Of a stretch of DNA of 26,236 bases, positions 7,161 through 16,080 are shown piece by piece. Within the stretch, counting starts at the first letter, position 1. Each line of letters begins with the position of its first letter. The notes beneath the pieces were generated by a model that was not told the origin of the DNA, did not search any database, and saw only the letters and a list, made by a program, of their open reading frames with translations. The stretch lies in the NCBI GenBank assembly GCA_937974175.1, contig CALJIG010000001.1, positions 1 through 26,236 on the forward strand, read 5' to 3'. This DNA comes from an uncultured Ignavibacteria bacterium. Its GTDB lineage: Bacteria; Bacteroidota; Ignavibacteria; Tepidaquicellales; Tepidaquicellaceae. Made by a program: the position numbers and the translations under genes.

Positions 7161-9446
7161 TTAAAACTGTGCATTAATACCTATCGTAGGCAGCGTGCCG
7201 ATGCTGTTATTTGCCTCAATCTCTCTTTTAAATTTATTCCATTTATAGCCGGATATATTTTTCTTGTTCAATAGATTCTGGACATCAATATAAGTTACCA
7301 ATGACCAGTGTTTGAAATTCCATCTCTTATCTATTCTTACATCAAGCCTGTTATAATCAGGCAGTCGCGCTGAATTATAATTTGCAACATCAATCGTTCC
7401 GTCAGCGGGATTTATAGGAGTGTAAGGTCTTCCCCCGTTATATCTGAACTTAGCGCCTGCTTCCCAGCCTTTACCGAGTATCGCTCCGGCATTTACTGAG
7501 AATAAAAATCTGTTATTAAAATCGCTTTCCCTTTCAACTCCATCCAGCGCAACAAACTTTGCATCGAAGTATGAAAAATTTATTGTTCCGTAGTATTTAT
7601 CCGTCAGTGATTTCTGAAAGAAGAATTCAACACCTTTAGAGTATCCGCTTCCCGCTGATACAAGAGGCTCAAGACCGAAATCGCCGACGTTCTGAAAATC
7701 CCCTCCCTGGTTTGCAAGTATTAAATAATTTCTGACTGAGCTTGCAGGGTAATCGGAATATTTTTTATAATAACCTTCTATGGAAAATTTCATATCGTTG
7801 GTTAAAATATATTCTATTCCCCCCACGTAATGCTCGGCTTTTATATTTTTCAGATTTTTATTCTGTTCGTTTGAAACAAGCCAGATGTATGAAGGCGATT
7901 GGTAGAAAATTCCGTATGCTCCCGTCAAACTAAGCTTCCCTGTTACAGGAACATTTACAGAAAATCTTGGGGAGAAATAATTTTTATCATTGATGAATGC
8001 AAAGTAATCATATCTCAATCCTGCATTAACTTTTATCCCTCCGAATATCTTTTGCGTAAAATTCACAAAAGAATAAATCTTATAAGTGTTATCGTCATTG
8101 GTAAAATCCAATCCCGGGATTACATAGCGCTCACCTGTTGAAGGGTCGATTACAAGAGTTGTATCCTGCCTTAAATAAACTTTGTTGTTAAACTGAATAT
8201 AGCTGCCGTTGACTCCCGCTTCTAAACTTGTATTATTTGAAAGTGTGCGGAAATATTCGTACTTCAGATTCGTTGAAGATTCCTTTGCAATATTGGAAAA
8301 TCTTTCTGCAAAGTTTGAGTCTCTAGCAGAGTTATCAAAGTTAGTATAATTTCTTGTAAGATTTAAAAGCGAGTATGAATTTTTATCAAGCAATGATTTT
8401 AGTTCGAAACCGTTCGTATATCCCCACTGATTTGTTTTTAATATGTCTTCATTATCCTGCCTGTCTTCCAGCTTATCATTGTTAAATCTTACCTTGTCAA
8501 AATTCGCAATAACATTCATAGTAAGAAAATTCGTTTTGCTTAAATCATAGGTAACTTTTCCCTGCACTGTGGAATATTCAGGAATAAATCCGAACCCCGC
8601 TGCGCTGAAAATCAAATCGAGGTAGCTTCTATTTGCAGAGAGCAGCCACGAGCCCTTTTTATTCGCAAAAGGAGATTCGAATACAGCTGCAAAGCCTGTA
8701 GCGGATAAATTTATATCTCCGAAAAATTTCTCCCTGCTTCCTTCTCTTAATTTTATATCAAGAACTGATGAGAGCTTATCGCCGTATTTGGGTGAAAATC
8801 CTCCCGTTAAAAAATTTACTTCGCGGATAAAATCAAGATTGATTAAACTTATCGGACCGCCTGTTGCGCCCTGCGAGCCGAAGTGATTTATATTTGGTAT
8901 AGGTGAATTATCAACAAGAAATAGATTTTCAGATGGCGAGCCCCCGCGGACAATCAAATCATTCCTTCCGTCATTTACAAACGATACTCCGGGCAGTGAC
9001 TGAATAACTCTGCCGATATCTTCAAAGCCTCCGGGAGTTCTTCTAATTTCTTCGTACTGCAAATTTTTTATTGAAGTGGAAATGTCATTCGGCTTTGCAA
9101 ACCGTTCATCTTCTACAAGAATTTCTTCAGTAGAGACGGATTCAAGCTCAAACACTAAATCAGTGAACGAGCCTGAGTTTACAATTACATTGTCTGTTAA
9201 TCTTGCCATGTAACCGAGAGCAGAAGCTTTTACGGTGTATCTGCCAACAGGAACGGAATCAAATCTGAATGAGCCTGATGCGTCAGAACCCGCTTTGATT
9301 TTCAACTCAGATATTTCAATAACTGCGCCTTCGATTGGCTGCTTATTTGAAACGTCAAAAATTTTACCTGTAACTGACGAGTAATTTTGGGAAAACAATG
9401 AAGTGCTTACAGATAAGAATAGAAGAAGAAGTACTTTTTTTATCAT
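7161..9446 (-). CDS. TonB-dependent outer-membrane receptor with carboxypeptidase-regulatory-like domain
   Basis: Energised outer-membrane transporter or receptor of 761 residues. A signal peptide covers residues 1-19 (cleavage near SLFSQ). It is followed by a CarboxypepD_reg-like beta-sandwich (about 22-105, VTGKIFDVSNKQPIEGAVIE...). The plug domain follows (about 125-235, with LPGVSFVNDGRNDLIVRGG and FSPKYGDKLSSVLDIKL), and then a C-terminal barrel ending in a terminal Phe (GINAQF), the usual barrel-assembly signal. The N-terminal domain is typical of Bacteroidota-type receptors. No SusD-like partner gene is adjacent, so a glycan-utilisation locus is not indicated, and the substrate cannot be read from sequence. 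It lies 77 bp downstream of the rhodanese gene on the same strand; the upstream gap is too short for a large riboswitch. Confidence 0.92.
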   Translation of the reverse strand: MIKKVLLLLFLSVSTSLFSQNYSSVTGKIFDVSNKQPIEGAVIEISELKIKAGSDASGSFRFDSVPVGRYTVKASALGYMARLTDNVIVNSGSFTDLVFELESVSTEEILVEDERFAKPNDISTSIKNLQYEEIRRTPGGFEDIGRVIQSLPGVSFVNDGRNDLIVRGGSPSENLFLVDNSPIPNINHFGSQGATGGPISLINLDFIREVNFLTGGFSPKYGDKLSSVLDIKLREGSREKFFGDINLSATGFAAVFESPFANKKGSWLLSANRSYLDLIFSAAGFGFIPEYSTVQGKVTYDLSKTNFLTMNVIANFDKVRFNNDKLEDRQDNEDILKTNQWGYTNGFELKSLLDKNSYSLLNLTRNYTNFDNSARDSNFAERFSNIAKESSTNLKYEYFRTLSNNTSLEAGVNGSYIQFNNKVYLRQDTTLVIDPSTGERYVIPGLDFTNDDNTYKIYSFVNFTQKIFGGIKVNAGLRYDYFAFINDKNYFSPRFSVNVPVTGKLSLTGAYGIFYQSPSYIWLVSNEQNKNLKNIKAEHYVGGIEYILTNDMKFSIEGYYKKYSDYPASSVRNYLILANQGGDFQNVGDFGLEPLVSAGSGYSKGVEFFFQKSLTDKYYGTINFSYFDAKFVALDGVERESDFNNRFLFSVNAGAILGKGWEAGAKFRYNGGRPYTPINPADGTIDVANYNSARLPDYNRLDVRIDKRWNFKHWSLVTYIDVQNLLNKKNISGYKWNKFKREIEANNSIGTLPTIGINAQF

Positions 9447-9523
9447 TGGGGTCCTTGTGAGTCGTTATAATTTAATTACTATTCTAAATAGCAAAAGTAG
9501 TACTAAAAGTTCCAATTTAAGTA

Positions 9524-9847
9524 TTAATATTTTTTCAGTGTGGAGTCAACACTATCACTCCAGCGGTGAATTCCGCCTGACATATTTGAGATTTTTGTAA
9601 ATCCCCTGCTTGCAAACAGAAAGGCAACGTTACCGCTTCTTACTCCGTGATGACACATAAAAATAATTTCTTCGTCTTCTTCAAACTCATGCAAACGATT
9701 TATGATCTCATCCATAGGATAATGTTCTGCAAATTCTATCGAGCATATCTCAAGCTCGCTTTTTTCACGTACATCAATTAAACGGAATTTTTCTTTCCTC
9801 TCAAGTTTCGCTTTAACTTCCTCCGGAGTAATTTTTATATATAACAT
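9524..9847 (-). CDS. Single-domain rhodanese-like sulfurtransferase
   Basis: A 107-residue cytoplasmic protein consisting of one rhodanese fold. The N-terminal part contains the LIDVRE signature (residues 23-28). The active-site loop is CHHGVRS at 65-71, with Cys65 as the persulfide-carrying nucleophile, and the ending GGIHRWSDSVD is characteristic of GlpE/PspE-like small rhodaneses. No signal peptide is present. Substrate is unknown; such proteins shuttle sulfane sulfur. A terminator lies just upstream, after the methionine synthase gene, so this gene probably has its own transcript. Confidence 0.9.
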   Translation of the reverse strand: MLYIKITPEEVKAKLERKEKFRLIDVREKSELEICSIEFAEHYPMDEIINRLHEFEEDEEIIFMCHHGVRSGNVAFLFASRGFTKISNMSGGIHRWSDSVDSTLKKY

Positions 9848-9862
9848 ACTTTTTTGTTTAAT

Positions 9863-9888
9863 AAAAAAGGCGAAGTAAATACTTCGCC
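9863..9888 (-). terminator. Rho-independent terminator of the methionine synthase gene
   Basis: Perfect 8-bp stem at 9869-9876 paired with 9881-9888 (GGCGAAGT/ACTTCGCC, loop of 4). On the minus strand it is followed by a run of six T. It lies about 100 bp after the methionine synthase stop and about 20 bp before the rhodanese start, separating the two transcripts. Confidence 0.75.
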
Positions 9889-9919
9889 CCGGTTATATTT
9901 TTTATTAATAAATTTTTAA

Positions 9920-9984
9920 CCTTACAAACTTTATACACCTTATAAACCTTACAAACCTTATTAACTTTTAACTTTACAAACCTT
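9920..9984. repeat. Degenerate 9-bp tandem repeat (CCTTAYAAA)
   Basis: Successive units start at 9920, 9929, 9938, 9947, 9956, a 7-bp variant at 9965, and 9972, ending in a partial CCTT at 9981. The best units read CCTTACAAA or CCTTATAAA. It occupies nearly the whole gap between the methionine synthase stop and its terminator. Confidence 0.75.
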
Positions 9985-9991
9985 CTTCCAA

Positions 9992-11815
9992 CTACGCCAT
10001 TACCTCTTCATATTTTCTTTCATCGAATATAAGCTCTTTACATAACTCTTTTCCTTTCTCATCGATTTTATACAAAGGCATAATTTTGCTTGCGTGCACA
10101 ATTGCCATATCAAGGCCTGCTTCTACTGCATAGTGAAGGAATACGGAATTCAATACGTGTCTTATATGCGGACTTAATCCGAACGAGCAATTACTCAATC
10201 CAAGTATTGTTTTTGCCTTCGGCATTATTCTTTTTATCTCACGGATTGCATTGATAGTATTCGTTCCACTATCACGCAAATCTTCCTGACCTGAACCAAG
10301 AGGAAATGTTAAAGCATCGAAAATTAAATCTTCCTCTCTGAAATTATGGACTTCAACTGCATGGTCTCTAATTTTTTTTGCGATAGAAACTTTTTTCTCC
10401 AACGTATATGCCTGTCCTTCTTCATCGATGGATAGCACAATTACAGCAGCGCCGTATTTTTTTGCAAGCTCTAATATCTTATCAGCTTTTTCAGTACCGT
10501 CTTCAAAGTTGATAGAATTAATTATAGCTTTACCTGCATAATTTTTTAAAGCAACTTCAATTACATTCACTTCAGTAGAATCAATTACCAATGGAATTGA
10601 AACCGCAGTGTTAAATCTCTTCATCACTTCTTCCATATCTTTGGCTTCATCTCTTCCTACAAAAGCAACGCAGACATCAAGCACGTGAGCGCCTTCTTTT
10701 ATCTGCTCCTTAGCCATGTTTACCATTGAATCGTAATCATTTTTTTCAAGTAACTGCTTGAACTTTTTTGAGCCGTTTGCATTACATCTTTCCCCTACCA
10801 TTAAAGGCGCAGGAGTCATTATCATAGGAACCGAGGTATATATTGATGATACTGCCGGAGTGTATTCCCAGTCAGTTCTCTTAGGTGAATATTGTTCTGA
10901 AATCTCCGCAAGCTTAGATATGTGCTCGCCATGTGTTCCACAGCATCCACCGACTATACCCACTCCTAAATCACCTACAAAGTGAGACATCCACTTTTTC
11001 ATTTCATCGGGAGATAAATGATAATGCGCATGTCCGCCGACGTTTTCAGGAATACCTGCATTCGGCATACAGAAAACAGGCACAGGAGAATTCTGGCAAA
11101 GATATCTAATATTCTCTTCCATCTCTTTCGGACCTGTAGCGCAGTTCATTCCTATTATATCAATTAAATCGTAAGGCTCAAGTGTTGTAAGCGCAGCTGA
11201 AATTTCAGAGCCCATTAACATTGTTCCCATTGACTCAACCGTAACAGAAGCAATCACAGGGAGTTTTCTTTTTTTCTCTCTGAATAATCTTCTTGCAGCT
11301 GCAAGAGCGCATTTCATCTGTAATAAATCCTGACATGTTTCTATACAAAATAAATCAACACCGCCGTCATACAAACCTAGCATTTGTCTATAGAAAGATT
11401 CTTCCATAGCATCGAAATAAATATGTCCGAGCGACGGGAGTTTTGTTGTCGGTCCGATTGAGCCGGCAACATATCTGGGCTTTATATTGGTTGTAAATTC
11501 ATTCGCGCAGGCTTTTGCAAGCTCTGCCGCTTTCTTCGAAAGTTCGTAATCCAGATTTGCAATATCATATTCTGCAAGTACAATAGATGCTGAACCGAAT
11601 GTATTTGTTTCAATAACATCTGCGCCTGCAGTTAAAAAAGATGTATGTAATCTTTTTACAGCTTCAGGTTTTGATATACATAGGTATTCATTGCATCCTT
11701 CAAGGTCTTTGCCGCCGAAGTCATCGGCAGTTAATCCGTAAGTCTGGAAATTGGAACCGGTCGCACCGTCAAATACAACTATCTTTTCTTTTACTAAATC
11801 TAAAAAATTTTTCAT
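9992..11815 (-). CDS. metH: Methionine synthase MetH-like, homocysteine and folate domains only (no B12 domain)
   Basis: N-terminal half of cobalamin-dependent methionine synthase, 607 residues. The homocysteine S-methyltransferase domain (about 1-315) carries FDGATGSN and the zinc-binding cysteines Cys225 (GMNCATGP) and Cys291/Cys292 (GGCCGT). The pterin-binding domain (about 335-585) carries MVGERCNANGSKKF, HVLDVCVAFVGRDE, IDSTEVNVIE and GLSNCSFGL. In full-length enzymes (about 1,200 residues) a cobalamin-binding module and a reactivation domain follow. Here the protein stops at KELIFDERKYEEVMA, about where the linker to the cobalamin cap begins. Reading past the stop in frame gives more stops within a few codons, so a single frameshift nearby does not restore it. 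Either the B12 module is encoded elsewhere (split enzyme) or the protein has another methyl carrier. A tandem repeat begins 8 bp beyond the stop. Confidence 0.88.
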   Translation of the reverse strand: MKNFLDLVKEKIVVFDGATGSNFQTYGLTADDFGGKDLEGCNEYLCISKPEAVKRLHTSFLTAGADVIETNTFGSASIVLAEYDIANLDYELSKKAAELAKACANEFTTNIKPRYVAGSIGPTTKLPSLGHIYFDAMEESFYRQMLGLYDGGVDLFCIETCQDLLQMKCALAAARRLFREKKRKLPVIASVTVESMGTMLMGSEISAALTTLEPYDLIDIIGMNCATGPKEMEENIRYLCQNSPVPVFCMPNAGIPENVGGHAHYHLSPDEMKKWMSHFVGDLGVGIVGGCCGTHGEHISKLAEISEQYSPKRTDWEYTPAVSSIYTSVPMIMTPAPLMVGERCNANGSKKFKQLLEKNDYDSMVNMAKEQIKEGAHVLDVCVAFVGRDEAKDMEEVMKRFNTAVSIPLVIDSTEVNVIEVALKNYAGKAIINSINFEDGTEKADKILELAKKYGAAVIVLSIDEEGQAYTLEKKVSIAKKIRDHAVEVHNFREEDLIFDALTFPLGSGQEDLRDSGTNTINAIREIKRIMPKAKTILGLSNCSFGLSPHIRHVLNSVFLHYAVEAGLDMAIVHASKIMPLYKIDEKGKELCKELIFDERKYEEVMA

Positions 11816-11882
11816 ATTCGATAAAATTAACCTTATGTCTTTTGGTTTTCAAGCCAATAACAAAGCTGAGATATATTGTAGG

Positions 11883-14222
11883 CTAATCGCCGTAATCTTC
11901 ACCTCGTAAATCTTTTCCTTTTTGTCTTTTCTCATCATAGTTTCCGAATGTAAATCTGAAGTTCATACTTACACTTCTGCCCATAGAACCAGTGAATCTT
12001 GAGAATTCTTCAAACCCGCTTCGAATGTAAGTGTTTTCAGTGCTTGCAACATTAAAAATATCATCTAAGCTAAGGTAAAGAGAAAGTTTCCTGTCAAAAA
12101 AATTCTTTCCGATACTGAGACTTGTAGATGAGAATGCTTTAGAGGTCGTTAATGCTGAAAAATTATATTTTGCATAATATACACTCAGGCTTATATCTAT
12201 GACTTCAGGATTTGAATACCCACCCCATACACTTAAATTATACGAAACTCCGTTAGTGCCGGAATTCAATGAATCGTCTCCATAAATTCTCTTCCCCACT
12301 CTTCCGTATAGATTCGTACTCCAGAACTCACCTATATTCAGATTAAATCCTCCATCCATTCCATACTCATTTGAGTAACCGTTGTTCAAATATTTTGAAC
12401 GGGTATAAATTGAATCAATGTATCTTAAATTCTGAATAAGGTTTGTATTATGTTTGAAAAATAAATTCGCATTGATATTATTTTTATCTAACGGCTTATT
12501 AAATTTGAATTCGAAGCTATGTGAATATGCCGGCTGCAATTCAGGATTCCCTGTGGAAAGAATATAAATATCCCTCTTTATCGGAAAAGGATTTAACGCT
12601 GTAAATCTCGGACGCTCTATTCTTTTATTGTAGGATAGCTGAAGCTGAGTATTATCCTTTAAATATTTTGTAATTAGCAGTGAAGGAAATATATCAAACT
12701 GATAATTTGTAAACTGAGAATTAGAGTTAACAATCCCTCGCATATCTGAGTACTCTACTCTTAAACCGGGTTTAAAACGAATGCTTTTAGTATTGTAACT
12801 AAGTGACCCGTAATACGAATAAATATTTTCAGTAAATTCATAATCGGAGGCAAATGAGCCCGAGGTATCCAGATTGTAATAACTATTGTTTTCTTTTTTG
12901 TAGGAGTCTTTAAGACCGGTTTCAAATTTTAATTCATCGCTAATTTTCTTGGAATAATCCAGCTTAATATTGTAATTATTATTTTTTATATCGGAGTATC
13001 CGTTTGTAAATGGAGTCGAGATATTATTAAGCACCTGAATCTGATCAAAATCAGATTTAAAATTTGTATTGTTCAGATTAAACTCAAGATTCAATTCATC
13101 CTTTCCTGTAATTTCTTGCCGGTTTATATAGCCGATAAAAGAATAATCTTTATTATCATTATTATTATTTCTCAGCAGCTGTTGAACTTCATTCGGAAGA
13201 TAAGAATACTCCCTGTAGCTTCTGTTGCTACCATCGGTATTTGAAATATTTAACACACCTTCTAAACCGAAATATAAATTTTGGTCTATATCATAAATTA
13301 TACCCGGGTTTATTCTAAATGCCTTTGTATTATTTTTATTTGTATCAGTAGATAATAGTAGTATCTCACCTGTTGAAATGTTTCGTCTTGTATTATAAGA
13401 ATAAAACGGAGGATTGGATAATCTTTCCGAGGTGTTTAAGAAAAGGCTCGTCTTATCTTTCTTCAGATTTACTGACTGGTTAAGATTTCCATAATTATTT
13501 GTATTTCCCCAGCCGCCTAAAGATACTCTGTATTTTGCGTCATCCATTTTTTTCAGTACCACATTTATCACTCCGTCAATCCCTTCTGCTTCATATCTAG
13601 CGGGTACAACTGTCATCACTTCTATTTTTTCAATCATCTCCGTTGGTATTGAACGCAGGTCACCGTACATATTTTGCTCTCTACCGTCAAATAAAATTTT
13701 AACCGAGTTACCCCTGAGTAACACGTTTTCCCCGTCAACAGAAACCATCGGAATTTTTTTCATCAGCTCAAGACCGTTTGGTCCCGGGTCTATTTTCATC
13801 TTTGATATATTGTAAACCATTTTATCATCTTCAATATGCATGAAATCTTTTTGCGCTTCAACATTTATAACATCCGTTGAAGTGATTTTAGCAGATAGAA
13901 AAATTGTATCGCTTAAAAACTTAGCTATGTTATCAAAGGTAATTTTCTTTTTAACTCTGGTATAAAGGCTGTCATCTATGATAAGATTATATACTCTTCC
14001 ATGCGCTAAAGTAAGACATGCCGTTCCGCTGAAATCAGTAGTGGAATTTTTTAAAAAATCATCTTCTTTTTTGAATGATACAACGCGCAGCTTCATTGAA
14101 GGAACATACACTCCCGAATCATTAAGAACTACTACGCAGTAATTAAGTGAATCTGAGGATTGAGAAAAGGCCTGAGAAAAACAAAGTACAAACAGTAAAA
14201 AAACGGAAAGAAATATTTTCAT
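11883..14222 (-). CDS. Outer-membrane beta-barrel receptor-like protein (OMP_b-brl_3 type)
   Basis: A 779-residue protein with a signal peptide at 1-20 (cleavage near SQAFSQ). A short N-terminal beta domain (about 25-115) is followed by a plug-like segment (about 125-235: NISKMKIDPGPNGLELMKKI, MVSVDGENVLLRGNSVKILF, EGIDGVINVVLKK) and a long barrel of alternating strands. This arrangement matches the outer-membrane beta-barrel family found with TonB-dependent receptors in Bacteroidota. After the last clear strand (MNFRFTFGN) there is a charged tail ending EDYGD in place of the terminal aromatic residue, which is atypical for barrel assembly. The gene is divergent from the sugar dehydrogenase gene. 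Ligand unknown. Confidence 0.82.
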   Translation of the reverse strand: MKIFLSVFLLFVLCFSQAFSQSSDSLNYCVVVLNDSGVYVPSMKLRVVSFKKEDDFLKNSTTDFSGTACLTLAHGRVYNLIIDDSLYTRVKKKITFDNIAKFLSDTIFLSAKITSTDVINVEAQKDFMHIEDDKMVYNISKMKIDPGPNGLELMKKIPMVSVDGENVLLRGNSVKILFDGREQNMYGDLRSIPTEMIEKIEVMTVVPARYEAEGIDGVINVVLKKMDDAKYRVSLGGWGNTNNYGNLNQSVNLKKDKTSLFLNTSERLSNPPFYSYNTRRNISTGEILLLSTDTNKNNTKAFRINPGIIYDIDQNLYFGLEGVLNISNTDGSNRSYREYSYLPNEVQQLLRNNNNDNKDYSFIGYINRQEITGKDELNLEFNLNNTNFKSDFDQIQVLNNISTPFTNGYSDIKNNNYNIKLDYSKKISDELKFETGLKDSYKKENNSYYNLDTSGSFASDYEFTENIYSYYGSLSYNTKSIRFKPGLRVEYSDMRGIVNSNSQFTNYQFDIFPSLLITKYLKDNTQLQLSYNKRIERPRFTALNPFPIKRDIYILSTGNPELQPAYSHSFEFKFNKPLDKNNINANLFFKHNTNLIQNLRYIDSIYTRSKYLNNGYSNEYGMDGGFNLNIGEFWSTNLYGRVGKRIYGDDSLNSGTNGVSYNLSVWGGYSNPEVIDISLSVYYAKYNFSALTTSKAFSSTSLSIGKNFFDRKLSLYLSLDDIFNVASTENTYIRSGFEEFSRFTGSMGRSVSMNFRFTFGNYDEKRQKGKDLRGEDYGD

Positions 14223-14287
14223 TAATTTTTTCTAATTCTAAAAATTAAACCCAAATCTATATAATTTCAAGTATATAAATATTATGT

Positions 14288-14316
14288 TTGACAAATACTC
14301 ACCAAATAAGTTTAAA
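14288..14316 (+). promoter_or_regulatory. Possible sigma70-like promoter of the sugar dehydrogenase gene
   Basis: A perfect TTGACA (14288-14293) is followed after 17 bp by TTTAAA (14311-14316, four of six matches to TATAAT). The start codon is at 14374. The whole 151-bp divergent intergenic region is very AT-rich, which makes chance matches to the -10 element likely. Confidence 0.3.
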
Positions 14317-14373
14317 ATTTTTCTCACTGCCTAATTAATTTTTAATTTTATATTTTCTCTTATAAAATTACCA

Positions 14374-16041
14374 ATGAAAAAGATTCTGTTTTTAATACTC
14401 GTAATTTCGGCAAATTGTTTCGCGCAGAATCCTGATATTCAAATGGTAAATGCCTTTCCTGCTCTTACCTTTGATTTTCCCGTTTATCTTACTCACGCCG
14501 GAGATAATACTAACAGAATTTTTGTGGCTGATCTCTACGGGAAAATCTATGTTTTCCCCAATGATTCAAATGTCACTGCATCGCAAAAGAAAATTTTTCT
14601 TGATATTGTAAATCTTGCAAGATACGATGGAGAGATGGGACTGCTGGGGATTGCCTTTCATCCAAACTATGCATCTAACGGATACTTCTATGTAAATTAT
14701 AATGATGTCAACACGGGCAAAACCACTATCTCAAGATTTTCAAGGAGCGCCGGAGACCCTGATAAAGCAGACTCACTATCCGAATTTAAAATAATACAGA
14801 TATACCAGCCATACGATAATCACAAAGGCGGGCAGATTATGTTCGGCGCAGACGGATATTTATACATAGGAATGGGTGACGGCGGAAACCAGGGCGACCC
14901 GGGAAACCGCGCGCAAAATAAAGATACACTGCTCGGAAAAATTTTACGAATAGATGTAAATAGTACAAGCGGTTTATTGAATTACTCTATTCCCCCGGAT
15001 AATCCTTACGCAGTAAGCGGCGGCGCAAAAGAAGTTTATGCATTAGGGTTCAGAAATCCCTGGAGATTTTCTCAGGATTCTGAAACAGGTTTAATTTATG
15101 TTGGTGATGTCGGGCAAAGTAATTATGAAGAAGTAAATATTTTACAGAACGGAAAAAATTACGGATGGCGTATAACTGAGGGCTTTAGCTGCTATAATCC
15201 CTCAAGCGGCTGTGATACAACCGGCATTACTATGCCAGTAAAAGTTTATAACCATATAGGAGGAAACTGCTCAATAACAGGAGGGTTTGTTTATAGAGGA
15301 CAGAGAAGACCTGAGCTGACAGGAGCATATATTTACGGAGATTACTGCTCAGGCAAAATTTCTATGATGAGATATATTAACGGAGTTGTGTCGCAGGATT
15401 CTATGCTCGTTGATACTCCCAATTTAATTCTTTCATTCGGCTCGGATCAGAATAATGAATTATATTGCATGGCTCAAAACGGAAGCATTTACAGATTCAA
15501 TAAAAGCACTTTATCAACTAATGTAAATATCACAGCTATCCCTGACGGATTATATGATGAAGTAAATAACCGATTAAATATCAAAGATAGTGTAAGAGTT
15601 AATCTGAGAAATAATTCTGCTCCTTATGTTATTGTTGATTCAGCTATAGGTATTTTAGATTCACTTACGTTCACTGCTACTGTAATTTTTAACAAAGCTC
15701 TCACAGGAAATTATTATATAGAAGTAAAGCACAGGAATTCACTTGAGACCTGGAGCAATCAGATAAATTACACAGTTGCAGTAAATACAAATTATAATTT
15801 TACATCTGCAGTTACGCAGGCATACGGAAGTAATATGATTTCAAAAAACGGTAAGTGGTGCATTTACAGCGGAGATATAAATCAGGATGGATTTATAAAT
15901 GGGAATGATTTTACTTTTTACTCAACTCAGTATGGCAGCACAGGATATTTTAACTCAGATTTAAACGGTGACGGAGTGGTTAATGGAAACGACTTTACGA
16001 TTTTCTCGAATAACTACGGGAAAGGTGTTATAATACCATAG
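14374..16041 (+). CDS. Secreted PQQ-dependent sugar dehydrogenase (glucose/sorbosone type) with C-terminal dockerin pair
   Basis: Probable periplasmic or surface aldose/sorbosone dehydrogenase of 555 residues with a signal peptide at 1-17. The six-bladed propeller spans about 25-375. It contains GEMGLLGIAFHPNY, the probable catalytic His150 in NHKGGQIMFG, IGMGDGGNQGDPGNRAQ, GKILRIDV, ALGFRNPWRFS and VGDVGQSNYEEV. A beta-rich linker module (about 385-475, ending YYIEVKHRNSLETWS) follows. The last 57 residues hold two calcium-binding dockerin-type loops: D501-x-N503-x-D505-G with N509 and D512, and D529-x-N531-x-D533-G with N537 and D540. No cohesin gene is in the window, and there is no obvious type IX secretion signal. 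The enzymatic class is well supported by motifs. Substrate and PQQ supply are unknown, since no pqq genes are here. Confidence 0.87.
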   Translation: MKKILFLILVISANCFAQNPDIQMVNAFPALTFDFPVYLTHAGDNTNRIFVADLYGKIYVFPNDSNVTASQKKIFLDIVNLARYDGEMGLLGIAFHPNYASNGYFYVNYNDVNTGKTTISRFSRSAGDPDKADSLSEFKIIQIYQPYDNHKGGQIMFGADGYLYIGMGDGGNQGDPGNRAQNKDTLLGKILRIDVNSTSGLLNYSIPPDNPYAVSGGAKEVYALGFRNPWRFSQDSETGLIYVGDVGQSNYEEVNILQNGKNYGWRITEGFSCYNPSSGCDTTGITMPVKVYNHIGGNCSITGGFVYRGQRRPELTGAYIYGDYCSGKISMMRYINGVVSQDSMLVDTPNLILSFGSDQNNELYCMAQNGSIYRFNKSTLSTNVNITAIPDGLYDEVNNRLNIKDSVRVNLRNNSAPYVIVDSAIGILDSLTFTATVIFNKALTGNYYIEVKHRNSLETWSNQINYTVAVNTNYNFTSAVTQAYGSNMISKNGKWCIYSGDINQDGFINGNDFTFYSTQYGSTGYFNSDLNGDGVVNGNDFTIFSNNYGKGVIIP

Positions 16042-16080
16042 GACTTTTTATTATCATTCATTTAAAAATTTTTAACATTA

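Noticed and set aside
7161..9446. SusC/SusD-type glycan uptake locus
   Set aside because: The receptor has the right N-terminal domain, but no SusD-like lipoprotein, glycoside hydrolase or regulator is adjacent.
9920..9984. Continuation of the methionine synthase reading frame through the tandem repeat
   Set aside because: Reading on from the stop meets further stop codons within a few codons, and the 9-bp unit itself carries TAA in one frame.
11816..11882. Cobalamin or S-adenosylmethionine riboswitch upstream of the methionine synthase gene
   Set aside because: The upstream gap is only 67 bp and shows no recognisable conserved riboswitch core. The gaps before the two receptor genes are also too short for a cobalamin riboswitch.
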